Counted from the first letter of the stretch, positions 14,063-23,768 are shown. The stretch is 32,297 nucleotides of DNA from Aneurinibacillus tyrosinisolvens (GCF_001015055.1 NZ_BBWZ01000049.1:1-32297), one strand, 5' to 3'. Notes: generated by a model not told the origin, from the letters alone. Numbers and translations: made by a program.

Positions 14063-15022
14063 ATGAAAAAAATAGCCGTAATGACAAGCGGGGGAGACGC
14101 ACCGGGAATGAATGCGGCGATACGTGCCGTCGTCCGCCGCGGAATTTCGCTCGGTATGGAAGTGTTCGGAATTTATCAAGGATACGCGGGTCTTATTGAA
14201 GGGAAAATTAAAAGAATGGACGCCGGCAGTGTAGGAGATATCATTCAGCGCGGCGGAACGATGCTCCAAACGAGCCGCTGCGAAGAGTTTCGTACCGACG
14301 AGGGGCAGTGGAAAGCGATTAAGCAGCTTCAGCAGCATGAAATCGAAGGGCTCGTTGTCATTGGAGGAGACGGGTCGTTCCGGGGCGCACAGCAGCTGGC
14401 CAAAAAAGGGTTCCCGACGATCGGAATTCCCGGAACCATTGACAACGACATTCCCGGAACAGAAGTTACCATCGGGTTTGACACAGCCGTAAATACAGTC
14501 ATCGAGGCGATCGACAAAATCAGAGACACAGCAACTTCCCATGAGCGGACCTATGTTGTTGAGGTGATGGGAAGGCACCGCGGGGATATTGCATTGTGGG
14601 CGGGTCTGGCCGGCGGTGCGGAGTCGATTCTCATTCCCGAGGTTGACTATGAATTAGAGGATGTAATGAAGCGATTGGCTGATGGCCATAAGCGCGGCAA
14701 GAAGCACAGTATCATTATTGTATCCGAAGGGGTTTGCCCGGCTTCTTCTATCGGGGAAGCGATTAAGAACACAACCGGATTCGACACCCGTGTGACCGTG
14801 CTCGGCCACGTACAGCGGGGCGGCTCTCCGTCTGCATCGGATAGAATGCTTGGCAGCCGGCTCGGCGCGGCGGCGGTAGATATGCTGGGGGAAGGGGAAG
14901 CCGGCAAGATGGTCGGCATGCAGAACAACCGGGTTGTTGCGATTGAGTTCGATGAGGTGTTTAATGGTACGCTCCCCGTTGATTTATACGTTTATGAGCT
15001 GAGCAAAAGCTTGTCGATCTAG
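14063..15022 (+). CDS. pfkA: ATP-dependent 6-phosphofructokinase
   Basis: At 319 residues this has the exact length of the Bacillus enzymes. It phosphorylates fructose-6-phosphate to the 1,6-bisphosphate. Nucleotide binding is by MTSGGDAPGMNAAIRAVVR and GGDGSFRGA. The catalytic loop is PGTIDNDIPGT, and MGRHRGDIALWAGLAGGAE and GHVQRGGSPSA shape the sugar-phosphate and effector sites. AAGGAAGG favours ATG 14063 over the crowded ATG at 14054. In most Bacilli pfkA sits with pyk or the accA/accD genes. Here it lies between glucokinase and a CdaR-type regulator, so this may be a relocated or second copy. Confidence 0.95.
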   Translation: MKKIAVMTSGGDAPGMNAAIRAVVRRGISLGMEVFGIYQGYAGLIEGKIKRMDAGSVGDIIQRGGTMLQTSRCEEFRTDEGQWKAIKQLQQHEIEGLVVIGGDGSFRGAQQLAKKGFPTIGIPGTIDNDIPGTEVTIGFDTAVNTVIEAIDKIRDTATSHERTYVVEVMGRHRGDIALWAGLAGGAESILIPEVDYELEDVMKRLADGHKRGKKHSIIIVSEGVCPASSIGEAIKNTTGFDTRVTVLGHVQRGGSPSASDRMLGSRLGAAAVDMLGEGEAGKMVGMQNNRVVAIEFDEVFNGTLPVDLYVYELSKSLSI

Positions 15023-15050
15023 ATCACGAATGAGGTATAGGGAGGTTTGT

Positions 15051-15098
15051 ATGAAGAAGGAAATTACGCTTGATTACAAATCACCTGTGGAGGGGTAG
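15051..15098 (+). CDS. 15-residue leader ORF before the regulator gene
   Basis: AGGGAGG (15039-15045) is a strong ribosome site five bases before ATG 15051, which opens MKKEITLDYKSPVEG and a stop at 15096. The stop is one base before the regulator ATG (15100), and GGAGGGG, the regulator's own ribosome site, lies inside the ORF. That layout suggests translational coupling. It could instead be the leftover start of a lost gene. Confidence 0.4.
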   Translation: MKKEITLDYKSPVEG

Positions 15099-15099
15099 C

Positions 15100-16176
15100 A
15101 TGTCTCTTTCCGCAGATATAATGGGAGAAATCGCAGGAGAAATCCGGAAGATGGTGGAAGTGCCCGTTGCTTTTACCTCTCTCCCTCTGTCCCACAGTGA
15201 AAAAACCCGGGAACAGCGGGGAGAGATTTTTGTTGTTCCGCTAAGCGTGGTACCTCATGCTATCGTTATCGAAGGGATGCTGTCCGAGCGGGAAAAAAAG
15301 CTGGCTGCTGCCTGGATCGGACAGATGGCCGCACAGTGGAAGGAAGAGCGGAGTGAGGAAGCGCGCTGGTTAGAGAAAGCGCTGGATCAGTGGAAGAGGA
15401 AGCAGGAACTGTCTTCCTCTTCCGTTGTTAAATTCCGGCTATTCAGTGAAATGGAGATTTACCTTCCTTTTGTTGTGGGGATGGCTCCCATAACAGCTGC
15501 ACAGCAGGAGTGGATTACGCAGTACTTTGAACAGCCTGTCTCTTTCTTTGCCCTCCCTCCTGCTTCAAACGGCACGATGTTTACCGGATTGCTCGTTCCT
15601 TTCTCTACGAATGGGGAGCTTGAAGAAGCGGAATTGAAAAACACGGTGGAAGAATGGGGCCGCGGCCTGCAAATCCTCTGGGAAGAAGAACTCGGCAAAC
15701 AGGTTGTCGTCGGCGTGTTCCATCCGGTCACGTCGATTGAGAGCTGGGTTCAATCGTTTGGCGAAATGATTGCGGAGTATGAGCAGTACACTGCATTTTA
15801 CGGTACAAGGCAGGGGGATTTCCTGCCGCTGCTTGCACCGTGGAGCTATCCATTGGAAAAGATGCTGATAACTTTAAGCGTGAGGGAGCGTGAGGCTTTT
15901 ATTCGTGCCTATCTCCCGGAGCCGGAGACCGCACGCCGGCTGCTGGAGGAAAAAGAATGGAACCGAACGATTGCTGCTTTTCTGGAACAAAATCTGAATC
16001 TTAGTGAAACGGCGAGAACGCTGCACATTCACCGTAACACGCTGCAGTATCGGCTGGAGAAAATAAAAATGGTAACAGGACTCGACGCGAAGCGGTTTGA
16101 GGAAGCGGTCCTTCTGCGCATTCTTCTTTCGTTGCTTACGACTCATTCACCTATTCAACATGACCAACAAACGTAG
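15100..16176 (+). CDS. CdaR/PucR-type transcriptional regulator
   Basis: A 358-residue regulator. The C-terminus carries the PucR-type HTH: LEQNLNLSETARTLHIHRNTLQYRLEKIKMVTGLD (about residues 305-340), as in CdaR, AdeR and YsfB. The N-terminal two-thirds matches no sensory domain I can name. TGGAGGGG precedes the ATG. It lies 77 bases after pfkA in the middle of a sugar operon, so it probably senses a sugar acid or sugar phosphate and acts on this cluster. The effector is unknown. Members of this family usually activate. Confidence 0.75.
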   Translation: MSLSADIMGEIAGEIRKMVEVPVAFTSLPLSHSEKTREQRGEIFVVPLSVVPHAIVIEGMLSEREKKLAAAWIGQMAAQWKEERSEEARWLEKALDQWKRKQELSSSSVVKFRLFSEMEIYLPFVVGMAPITAAQQEWITQYFEQPVSFFALPPASNGTMFTGLLVPFSTNGELEEAELKNTVEEWGRGLQILWEEELGKQVVVGVFHPVTSIESWVQSFGEMIAEYEQYTAFYGTRQGDFLPLLAPWSYPLEKMLITLSVREREAFIRAYLPEPETARRLLEEKEWNRTIAAFLEQNLNLSETARTLHIHRNTLQYRLEKIKMVTGLDAKRFEEAVLLRILLSLLTTHSPIQHDQQT

Positions 16177-16267
16177 CCTGAATTTTGTGAAGGGTGCTCA
16201 ATAGCCTTCCTTCTCTTTCCCCCTTACAATAAATAGTAAGAAGAATGAACTAAAGGGAGGATAAAAG

Positions 16268-17377
16268 ATGGCCAGTGTAAGCCTGCAGCACATATATAAG
16301 AAGTACGGCGATGTAGCAGCGGTGGATGACGTAAATCTTGAAATAAAGGACAAAGAATTTCTTGTCCTTGTCGGCCCTTCCGGCTGCGGGAAATCAACAA
16401 CCCTGCGCATGATTGCCGGATTGGAAGAGATTTCGGAGGGCGATTTATACATAGGCGATCACAGAGTGAACGATGTAGCGCCAAAAGATCGGGACATTGC
16501 GATGGTATTTCAAAGCTATGCCCTGTATCCGCATATGAACGTGTACGATAACATGGCATTCGGATTAAAGCTGCGCAAGTTCAGCAAGAGTGAGATTGAT
16601 AAGCGGGTGCGGGAGGTCGCGCGGATTTTAGATTTAGAGCCGCTGCTGACCCGCAAGCCCAAAGCATTATCCGGAGGGCAGCGCCAGCGGGTAGCATTGG
16701 GGCGTGCCATCGTCCGTGAACCGCAGGTCTTCCTGATGGATGAACCGCTATCGAACTTAGACGCCAAGCTGCGTGTCCAAATGCGTACCGAGATAAGCAA
16801 ATTGCAGAAGCGGCTGGAAACAACAACGATTTACGTCACACATGATCAGACGGAAGCAATGACAATGGGCGACCGGATTGTCGTAATGAAAGGGGGCCTC
16901 ATCCAGCAGGTGGCAACCCCGTCAGAAATTTATGACCATCCGAAAAATATGTTTGTCGCAGGTTTTATCGGTTCGCCTGCCATGAATTTTATAGACGGGG
17001 CAATCAAACAAAAAGGGGATGAACTCGTCTTCGCCGCTGCGAATGTGGAGTGGACGATCCCGGAAAACCGGGCAAAGAAAGTCCGGGAGCTTGGGTTTAC
17101 GGGAAAAGAAATCGTACTTGGAATCAGGCCGGAGAACATTCATAACAAAGCGGAATTTATTGAATCGTCGCCTCACAGCGCCTTTAATGCGGAGGTTGAG
17201 GTTGCGGAGAATATGGGCGCTGAAATGTATTTATACTTTACCGGTATAGGGGGAGGAATGCTGACGGCACGCGTCGGCGCAAACGCTGCTTTGAAAGCCG
17301 GCAGCAAAGTTAAAATGGCGGTCGACATGGATAAAATCCATCTATTTGATAAACAAACGGAACTTTCTCTATTATAA
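16268..17377 (+). CDS. MsmX/UgpC-type ABC ATPase for sugar importers
   Basis: A 369-residue ATPase that energises CUT1 sugar importers at the membrane. It holds Walker A GPSGCGKST (36-44), the Q-loop VFQSYALYPHMNVYDNMAFG, signature LSGGQRQRVALGRA, Walker B VFLMDEPLSNLDA and the H-loop YVTHDQTEA. The C-terminal third is the OB-fold (TOBE) domain with LGIRPENI, normal for MsmX, MalK and UgpC. AAAGGGAGGA precedes the ATG. No permease or binding protein adjoins it. In B. subtilis MsmX is such an unlinked ATPase shared by several oligosaccharide importers, which fits well. Confidence 0.9.
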   Translation: MASVSLQHIYKKYGDVAAVDDVNLEIKDKEFLVLVGPSGCGKSTTLRMIAGLEEISEGDLYIGDHRVNDVAPKDRDIAMVFQSYALYPHMNVYDNMAFGLKLRKFSKSEIDKRVREVARILDLEPLLTRKPKALSGGQRQRVALGRAIVREPQVFLMDEPLSNLDAKLRVQMRTEISKLQKRLETTTIYVTHDQTEAMTMGDRIVVMKGGLIQQVATPSEIYDHPKNMFVAGFIGSPAMNFIDGAIKQKGDELVFAAANVEWTIPENRAKKVRELGFTGKEIVLGIRPENIHNKAEFIESSPHSAFNAEVEVAENMGAEMYLYFTGIGGGMLTARVGANAALKAGSKVKMAVDMDKIHLFDKQTELSLL

Positions 17378-17393
17378 AAGCTTATCTCTCTTC

Positions 17394-17428
17394 AGTAGCC
17401 CTGTTTTGCTCAGGGCTACTTTTTATTT
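17394..17428 (+). terminator. terminator after the ABC ATPase gene
   Basis: AGTAGCCCTG (17394-17403) pairs with CAGGGCTACT (17411-17420), followed by TTTTATTT. Confidence 0.9.
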
Positions 17429-17478
17429 CTATCCGCTCATACATATGGTATAGAATATCGTACGAGGAGGGGACGGAT

Positions 17479-19851
17479 ATGGACAGCAGCTTTGCGATTC
17501 ATCCGGAGGGGAAGAAACAGCTTCGGCAGCAAAAGTATTGGGATATCGGAAGCTTGCAGGCATGGAAGGATGAGGGCAGCTTCTATCGGGTGATTTGCGA
17601 AAGAGGGCACGTCGACATCGTTTTTTTTCGGGAGGATATCGTTAGAATCATTATGAATCCACGCCAAATTCCGTCACACGGGAGCAGTCCTGCCGTCGTC
17701 CTGCAGCCTGGCAGCGTGCCTGTCCGATCAGAAGAGAATGAGCAAGCCGTCGTCCTCACAGGTACGTCCATCATGTTAAAGCTGTTCAAAAATCCGCTGC
17801 GCCTTCTTGTTCTCGATAAGCGGGGAAATATCCTTATGGGTGAAACCGGCAGGGGAATGGCCTGGAGTGAAAAAGGGGACGTCATTTGCTACAAGGATAT
17901 GGAAGACGACGACTGTTTTTATGGGTTGGGGGAGAAGACGGGATTTCTTAATAAACGAGGAGAAAAATACACCATGTGGAACTCCGATGTGTATGCGCCC
18001 CATAATCCGGAAACAGACGCAATGTACCAGTCGATTCCTTATTTTATGACAATGAGAAACGGAAAGGCACATGGCCTCTTTTTTGATAATACATATAAAA
18101 CGATCTTTGATATGAAGACAGAACAAAACGCCTATTCCTTCCGTGCCGAGGGCGGCCAGCTGGATTATTACATTTTCGCCGGGCCTGCTCCGAAAAACGT
18201 TGTCGAACAGTTCACTGCGCTAACCGGGCGGATGCCTCTCCCGCCGAAATGGGCGCTTGGCTATCACCAGTCCCGCTACAGCTACGAAACCGCAGAGGAG
18301 GTTCTTGAAATAGCCCGGGGCTTTAGAGAAAGGGAAATCCCGTGCGATGCGATCCACCTCGATATCCACCATATGGACGGGTACCGGGTGTTTTCATTTG
18401 ACAGGGAAGCCTTCCCCGATCCGGCATCGCTGATGAAGCAGCTGAAGGAGTACGACATTCGGGTAGTGCCCATTGTTGACCCGGGGGTAAAAGAGGACCC
18501 GGAATATGCTCTGTACCGGGAAGGAATACAGGGCAATCGGTTTTGCCGGTATATAGAAGGCGGCGTGTTTTACGGCGATGTGTGGCCTGGAAACAGCGCT
18601 TTTCCGGATTTCTCACAGGAGCAAGTCCGCACATGGTGGGGAGAGCAGTATCGTTTTTACACAGATCTCGGCATTGAGGGGATTTGGAACGATATGAATG
18701 AACCGGCGGTTTTCAACGAAACAAAAACGATGGATCTTAAGGTCATGCACGATAACGACGGGGAACCAAAAACGCATCGGGAGCTGCACAACCTATACGG
18801 CATGCTGATGGAGGCGGCTACATACGAGGGGATGAAAAACCTGCTTTATGGCCGGCGGCCCTTTGTATTAACGCGTGCCGGGTTCGCCGGGATTCAGCGC
18901 TATGCCGCCGTTTGGACAGGAGACAACCGGAGCTTCTGGGAGCATCTTGTGATGAGTATCCCGATGTGCATGAACCTGGGCCTTTCCGGCGCTGCGTTTT
19001 GCGGCCCCGATATCGGCGGGTTTGACCATGATGCAAACGGTGAATTGCTGGCGCGCTGGACGCAGGCAGGCGCTTTTACCCCTTTCTTCCGCAACCACAG
19101 TGCAATGAATACAGTCCGCCAGGAACCATGGTCATTCGGTGCACAGTGGGAAGCGGTTATCAAGAAGTATATCGAGCTCCGATACCGCTGGCTGCCGCAC
19201 CTGTACACACTGTTTGCACAGGCGAGCCAGACTGGGGTTCCGGTTATGCGGCCGCTTCTCATGGAGTATCCGGAAGATGCGAATACGTACAGCATTTCGG
19301 ATCAGTTCTTAATTGGAGAGAATGTCCTCGTTGCTCCGGTTGTGACGCCCTCCACGAAACACCGGGCTGTTTATTTACCGAAAGGAACATGGTATGACTA
19401 CTGGACTGACCGTAAGCACGACGGCGGCCGGCACCTTCTCGTTGCAGCGGATTTCCATACCCTTCCGATGTTTATCAAGGAGGGTGCCATCCTGGCCGAA
19501 GGGCCTGTTAAACAATCGGCAGAAATAGCCGGTAAAACGATTCGATTTCATATGTACCCGGGAAATCGGGAGGCTTCTTCCTTTCTTTACTATGACGACG
19601 ATGGCAGGACGTTTGCTTATGAAAAAGGCGAATTTTTGCAGAAAAGAATAAGCTGCAGACATGAGGCAGATGTGTTTTCTATCGAAATAGAAAACGTTGT
19701 TGAACGCTATTCCCCTTCGTGGGAAACAATAGAAATAATGATTCACGGGGCGGATGCGGGTGCAAGGGTTGCAGTAAACGGCCGGCAGGTCCCTGATTCA
19801 GACATAACACATAGGAAAGAAGCCGGGACGTTATCATTTACGCTTCTATAG
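17479..19851 (+). CDS. GH31 alpha-glucosidase
   Basis: A 790-residue glycoside hydrolase family 31 enzyme that frees glucose from the non-reducing ends of maltose and alpha-glucan oligomers. The N-terminal beta-sandwich leads to YGLGEKTGFLNKRGEKYTMWNSD. The barrel has WALGYHQSRYSY, the nucleophile Asp405 in GIEGIWNDMNEP and the acid/base Asp482 in AVWTGDNRS, then GFDHDANGELLARWTQAGAFTPFFRNH. The C-terminal beta domains end with DDGRTFAYEKGEF. There is no signal peptide, so the enzyme works on sugars already imported, in line with the MsmX-type ATPase next door. GAGGAGGGG precedes the ATG. Confidence 0.95.
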   Translation: MDSSFAIHPEGKKQLRQQKYWDIGSLQAWKDEGSFYRVICERGHVDIVFFREDIVRIIMNPRQIPSHGSSPAVVLQPGSVPVRSEENEQAVVLTGTSIMLKLFKNPLRLLVLDKRGNILMGETGRGMAWSEKGDVICYKDMEDDDCFYGLGEKTGFLNKRGEKYTMWNSDVYAPHNPETDAMYQSIPYFMTMRNGKAHGLFFDNTYKTIFDMKTEQNAYSFRAEGGQLDYYIFAGPAPKNVVEQFTALTGRMPLPPKWALGYHQSRYSYETAEEVLEIARGFREREIPCDAIHLDIHHMDGYRVFSFDREAFPDPASLMKQLKEYDIRVVPIVDPGVKEDPEYALYREGIQGNRFCRYIEGGVFYGDVWPGNSAFPDFSQEQVRTWWGEQYRFYTDLGIEGIWNDMNEPAVFNETKTMDLKVMHDNDGEPKTHRELHNLYGMLMEAATYEGMKNLLYGRRPFVLTRAGFAGIQRYAAVWTGDNRSFWEHLVMSIPMCMNLGLSGAAFCGPDIGGFDHDANGELLARWTQAGAFTPFFRNHSAMNTVRQEPWSFGAQWEAVIKKYIELRYRWLPHLYTLFAQASQTGVPVMRPLLMEYPEDANTYSISDQFLIGENVLVAPVVTPSTKHRAVYLPKGTWYDYWTDRKHDGGRHLLVAADFHTLPMFIKEGAILAEGPVKQSAEIAGKTIRFHMYPGNREASSFLYYDDDGRTFAYEKGEFLQKRISCRHEADVFSIEIENVVERYSPSWETIEIMIHGADAGARVAVNGRQVPDSDITHRKEAGTLSFTLL

Positions 19852-19946
19852 AAAGAGGAAGCAGAGAAAAGTATAATGTTCATGGATACTAACAATTGCA
19901 GCAAAGCCATCTGAGTGGCAACGCCGTTGAGTAAGGAGAGAGAATG

Positions 19947-21686
19947 ATGGACTGGGAGAAAGAATATAAGCGGTGGATAGCTCATCCCACGCTGGACGAA
20001 GAGATAAAGAATGCGCTGGACAAATTGAAAGAGGACCCGAAGACGCTGGAGGATTGCTTCTACCGCAACCTTGAGTTCGGGACGGGAGGGCTGCGAGGCG
20101 AGATTGGACCGGGAACGAACCGAATGAACCGGTATACGGTTAGAAAAGCGTCCGAAGGGCTGGCCCGTTTTATTGAAGACCAGGGAGAGGAAGCGAAGCA
20201 GCGGGGTGTCGTTATCGCCTATGATGTCCGCCACAAATCTCCTGAATTTGCGCTTGAAGCCGCCCTTACACTCGGAAGACACGGGATTCAGGTGTATTTA
20301 TTTGAAGAAGTGGCGCCGACCCCTGAGCTTTCATTTGCCGTCCGCTATTTATACGCGTATGCCGGAATTGTCATTACAGCCAGCCATAACCCCCCGGAAT
20401 ACAATGGCTATAAAGTATATGGCCCGGATGGCGGCCAGCTGCCTCCTGCCATGGCGGACCAAGTCATTGCCAGAGTGAATGAAGTGGAAAATGAACTTCT
20501 GCTTGGAATAGCGAATGAGCAGGAGATGAAGCAATCAGGGCTCCTGCAAATGATTGGAGAAAAAATCGATGATGCCTACATCCGGCAGATCAAGACGGTA
20601 AATGCAAACCCGGATTTAATTCAGAAGATGGGCGACCGCGTTACTATCGTGTTTACTCCTCTGCACGGGACAGCAAATAAACTGGTGCGGCGGGGGCTTA
20701 AAGAAATCGGGTTTAAAAACGTAACCGTCATTGCCGAGCAGGAGAAGCCGGACCCTGACTTCTCTACTGTGAAGTCCCCGAACCCTGAAGAGCACGAAGC
20801 ATTTGAAATTGCGATTCGCTATGGACAGGATCAGAACGCCGACGTGCTGCTCGGAACGGACCCTGACGCCGACCGGGTCGGCGTTGTCGTAAAGAATGAA
20901 GAGGGAGAATACACTGTGCTGACCGGAAACCAAACCGGTGCCCTTCTCCTCCACTATTTGTTAGTGCAGCGGAAAGAAAAGGGAACGCTCCCGGGCAACG
21001 GCGCCGTGTTAAAAACGATTGTCACATCAGAGATAGGCCGGGCCATTGCTTCTGAGTTCGGCATTGAAACAATGGATACACTAACCGGGTTCAAGTTTAT
21101 CGGTGAAAAAATCAAGCAGTTTCAGGAAACGGGAAGCCATACGTTCCTTTTTGGCTATGAAGAAAGCTACGGCTATCTAATCGGAGACTTCGTCAGGGAT
21201 AAAGATGCGGTTCAAGTATGTATGCTGGCAGCCGAAGTGGCGGCTTATTATAAATCGAAAGGGCTCACCATGTACCAGGGGCTGCTGGAGCTGTACAAAA
21301 AGCATGGCTACTATCAGGAAGGCTTGCTTTCCCTTACGCGTAAAGGCAAAGAAGGGGCAGAGCAAATTGGCAGCATCCTGTCGGCATTCCGCCAAAATCC
21401 GCCGCAAATGATGGCGGGCGAGCGTATCGCTGTGAGCGAGGATTACAGCGAGAGCATCCGGACGTATGTTTTGGAACAAAGGAATGAAACGATTCCGCTT
21501 CCTTCCTCAAATGTACTTAAATTCATCCTGGAGGACGGTTCCTGGTTTTGTTTGCGGCCTTCAGGGACGGAACCAAAAATAAAGTTTTATTTCGGGGTAA
21601 AAGGAGCAAGCCTGCAGGAAAGCACGGATATGCTCTCCCGTCTCCAGTCGGAAGTAATGGATAGAGTGAACCAACTGCTCGCATAA
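19947..21686 (+). CDS. pgcA: alpha-phosphoglucomutase
   Basis: A 579-residue member of the phosphohexomutase family that interconverts glucose-1- and glucose-6-phosphate. The phosphoserine loop TASHNPPEYNGYK (Ser146), the magnesium loop GTDPDADRVG, the sugar-binding FGYEESYGYL and the phosphate-binding RPSGTEPKIKFY are intact. LEFGTGGLRGEIGPG near residue 45 is typical of the PgcA type. Two adjacent ATG codons are in frame; AAGGAG (19933-19938) is better placed for 19947. It links glycogen, UDP-glucose and wall glycolipid synthesis with the glucose supplied by its neighbours. Confidence 0.94.
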   Translation: MDWEKEYKRWIAHPTLDEEIKNALDKLKEDPKTLEDCFYRNLEFGTGGLRGEIGPGTNRMNRYTVRKASEGLARFIEDQGEEAKQRGVVIAYDVRHKSPEFALEAALTLGRHGIQVYLFEEVAPTPELSFAVRYLYAYAGIVITASHNPPEYNGYKVYGPDGGQLPPAMADQVIARVNEVENELLLGIANEQEMKQSGLLQMIGEKIDDAYIRQIKTVNANPDLIQKMGDRVTIVFTPLHGTANKLVRRGLKEIGFKNVTVIAEQEKPDPDFSTVKSPNPEEHEAFEIAIRYGQDQNADVLLGTDPDADRVGVVVKNEEGEYTVLTGNQTGALLLHYLLVQRKEKGTLPGNGAVLKTIVTSEIGRAIASEFGIETMDTLTGFKFIGEKIKQFQETGSHTFLFGYEESYGYLIGDFVRDKDAVQVCMLAAEVAAYYKSKGLTMYQGLLELYKKHGYYQEGLLSLTRKGKEGAEQIGSILSAFRQNPPQMMAGERIAVSEDYSESIRTYVLEQRNETIPLPSSNVLKFILEDGSWFCLRPSGTEPKIKFYFGVKGASLQESTDMLSRLQSEVMDRVNQLLA

Positions 21687-21696
21687 GTTAGATTCC

Positions 21697-21777
21697 AGCC
21701 GGCATGAGTAAATTGTCTGTAAATGCGGTATGTTATATCATATGACAGGTAATTTTCTCATGCCGGCTTATTTTTTT
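21697..21777 (+). terminator. 72-base extended hairpin terminator, possibly an attenuator of ptsG
   Basis: AGCCGGCATGAG (21697-21708) pairs with CTCATGCCGGCT (21757-21768), followed by TATTTTTTT. The loop goes on pairing: AAATT (21710-21714) with AATTT (21751-21755), CTGT with ACAG, TATG with CATA. The T tract ends only about 35 bases before the ptsG start. Confidence 0.75.
21713..21741 (+). promoter_or_regulatory. possible promoter inside the hairpin
   Basis: TTGTCT (21713-21718), 17 bases, then TATCAT (21736-21741) is two mismatches from the sigma-A consensus. A start near 21748 would leave only the right arm of the hairpin in the message, so the terminator could not form. Confidence 0.35.
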
Positions 21778-21812
21778 CCGGTTTCGAGAGAAGAGAAGAG
21801 GAGTTGGAGTGC

Positions 21813-23768
21813 ATGTTTAAGAAAGCCTTTCAGGTGCTTCAGCAGGTTGGAAGGGCGTTAATGACACCGGTGGCTGTTTTGCCGGCCGCGGGTCTTCTCC
21901 TTCGTTTTGGCGATAAGGACCTGCTTAATATGCCGGTTGTTAAACAGGCCGGCGGGATCATTTTCAATAACCTGCCGCTTATTTTTGCCGTTGGTGTAGC
22001 GATCGGTTTTGCCGGAGGTGACGGGGTAGCGGCTCTTGCTGCGGTTATTGGCTATCTCGTGCTGACGGAAACACTGGATAATATGGCGGCTATGCTGCAT
22101 TTAAGGCCCCCTTTCGCCGGAGCGGAGCATATCATTAACATGGGCGTGTTCGGCGGGATTATTATCGGACTTGTCGCTGCGCTGCTTTACAGAAGGTACC
22201 ATGATATCAAGCTGCACCCGGTACTTGGTTTTTTTGCCGGCAAACGTTTTGTGCCGATTATAACCGCACTGACCGCCCTTATTCTGGGCGTCGTGTTTGC
22301 CTTCATATGGCCGCCGATACAGGTGGGAATCGATGTAGCCAGCAACTGGGTAATGAGATCGTCGGCAGGGCCGTTCTTTTTCGGCTTTATCCAGCGGCTT
22401 CTTATTCCATTCGGCCTTCATCATATTTTCCAGACACCGTTTTATTTTACGATGGGTTCCTATGTTGATCCGTCGACAGGAAAGGTTGTTACCGGGGATA
22501 TGGCGCGCTTTTTTGCCGGGGATCCTACGGCGGGCCGATTTATGGCAGGGTTGTTCCCTTATATGATATTTGGCCTTCCGGCAGCCGCTCTTGCGATGAT
22601 TCATGAGGCACGCCCGGAACGAAGAAAGGCGGTATCCGGCATTTTAATTTCTGCAGCGCTTACTTCGATGCTGACAGGAATTACGGAACCGGTTGAATTT
22701 TCCTTTCTTTTCGTTGCACCTGTGCTGTTCTTTATCCATGCGTTTCTGGCGGGGGTATCTTTTACCGTGCTGGATCTATTGGGCGTCCGGCATGGCTATA
22801 CGTTTTCAGGGGGTGGAATTGACTACGTTTTAAATTACGGCCTTTCTACAAGAGGGTGGATGATTATCCCTGTGGGGCTTGTTCTGGCGGTCATTTATTA
22901 TAGTATGTTCCGTTTTGCGATTCGTAAATGGAATTTAGCAACACCGGGACGGGAAACAGATGAAGAGTTACAAGAAGTAAGGGGTCCGGCGGAAACAGGA
23001 GGAAGTCTTGCTTCTGGCGTCCTGTCGGCTCTTGGCGGGAAGGAAAACCTGACAGCGCTTGATGCCTGCATTACACGGCTGCGTGTTTCTGTAGCCGATC
23101 CTTCTAAAGTGGACAAAGGGGAATTAAAGCGGCTCGGGGCGACCGGTGTCCTGGAAATGGGCAATAATCTTCAAGCGATTTATGGAACCCAGTCAGACAC
23201 ATTGAAAGAGCAGATTAAGGCGATTATAAATGGCGCAAGTGTGGAAAATATACCTGTTAAGCCAGAAACCGTGACAACGGATGTTCCCCGGAAAGAGGGT
23301 GGGATAGAATATATCGTAGCTCCGATGACAGGTGATGTTGTCGACATTGCCGAAGTTCCGGATCAGGTATTTGCGGGCAAAATGATGGGGGACGGTTTTG
23401 CTATTCAGCCTGCCGAGGGAAAAGTATATTCCCCGGTAAAAGGGAAAGTCATGACGGCCTTCCCAACAGGACATGCTGTGGGGCTTGTATCTGATACAGG
23501 GCTTGAGATTTTAATCCACGTCGGCATTGATACGGTTAAGCTTAACGGGGAAGGATTTAAACTGCTCGTAAAAGAAGGAGACAATGTAGAGGTGGGAGCG
23601 CCCCTTCTCGAAGCGGATTTGTCTTACATTAAGGAACATGCTCCTTCTTATATTACCCCGGTTGTATTTACAAATCTGAGAGAAAACCAGACATTGAAAG
23701 TAACGAGCAAACAGGCGGAGGCAACCCGGACAGAAATAGCGGTTATAGAAACTAAAGACATGGCGTAG
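21813..23768 (+). CDS. ptsG: PTS glucose transporter, EIICBA
   Basis: A 651-residue transporter that takes up glucose and phosphorylates it. The order is EIIC, EIIB, EIIA. The membrane domain (about 1-385) starts FQVLQQVGRALMTPVAVLPA and has GITEPVEFSFLFVAPVLF. The EIIB cysteine is Cys419 in ALDACITRLRVSV. The EIIA active histidine is His569 in LEILIHVGIDTVKLNGEGF. Length and layout match PtsG of B. subtilis. GAGGAG favours ATG 21813; a TTG at 21804 is in frame but lacks spacing. The hairpin upstream may control it, as GlcT antitermination does in B. subtilis, though I do not recognise a RAT sequence. Confidence 0.94.
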   Translation: MFKKAFQVLQQVGRALMTPVAVLPAAGLLLRFGDKDLLNMPVVKQAGGIIFNNLPLIFAVGVAIGFAGGDGVAALAAVIGYLVLTETLDNMAAMLHLRPPFAGAEHIINMGVFGGIIIGLVAALLYRRYHDIKLHPVLGFFAGKRFVPIITALTALILGVVFAFIWPPIQVGIDVASNWVMRSSAGPFFFGFIQRLLIPFGLHHIFQTPFYFTMGSYVDPSTGKVVTGDMARFFAGDPTAGRFMAGLFPYMIFGLPAAALAMIHEARPERRKAVSGILISAALTSMLTGITEPVEFSFLFVAPVLFFIHAFLAGVSFTVLDLLGVRHGYTFSGGGIDYVLNYGLSTRGWMIIPVGLVLAVIYYSMFRFAIRKWNLATPGRETDEELQEVRGPAETGGSLASGVLSALGGKENLTALDACITRLRVSVADPSKVDKGELKRLGATGVLEMGNNLQAIYGTQSDTLKEQIKAIINGASVENIPVKPETVTTDVPRKEGGIEYIVAPMTGDVVDIAEVPDQVFAGKMMGDGFAIQPAEGKVYSPVKGKVMTAFPTGHAVGLVSDTGLEILIHVGIDTVKLNGEGFKLLVKEGDNVEVGAPLLEADLSYIKEHAPSYITPVVFTNLRENQTLKVTSKQAEATRTEIAVIETKDMA

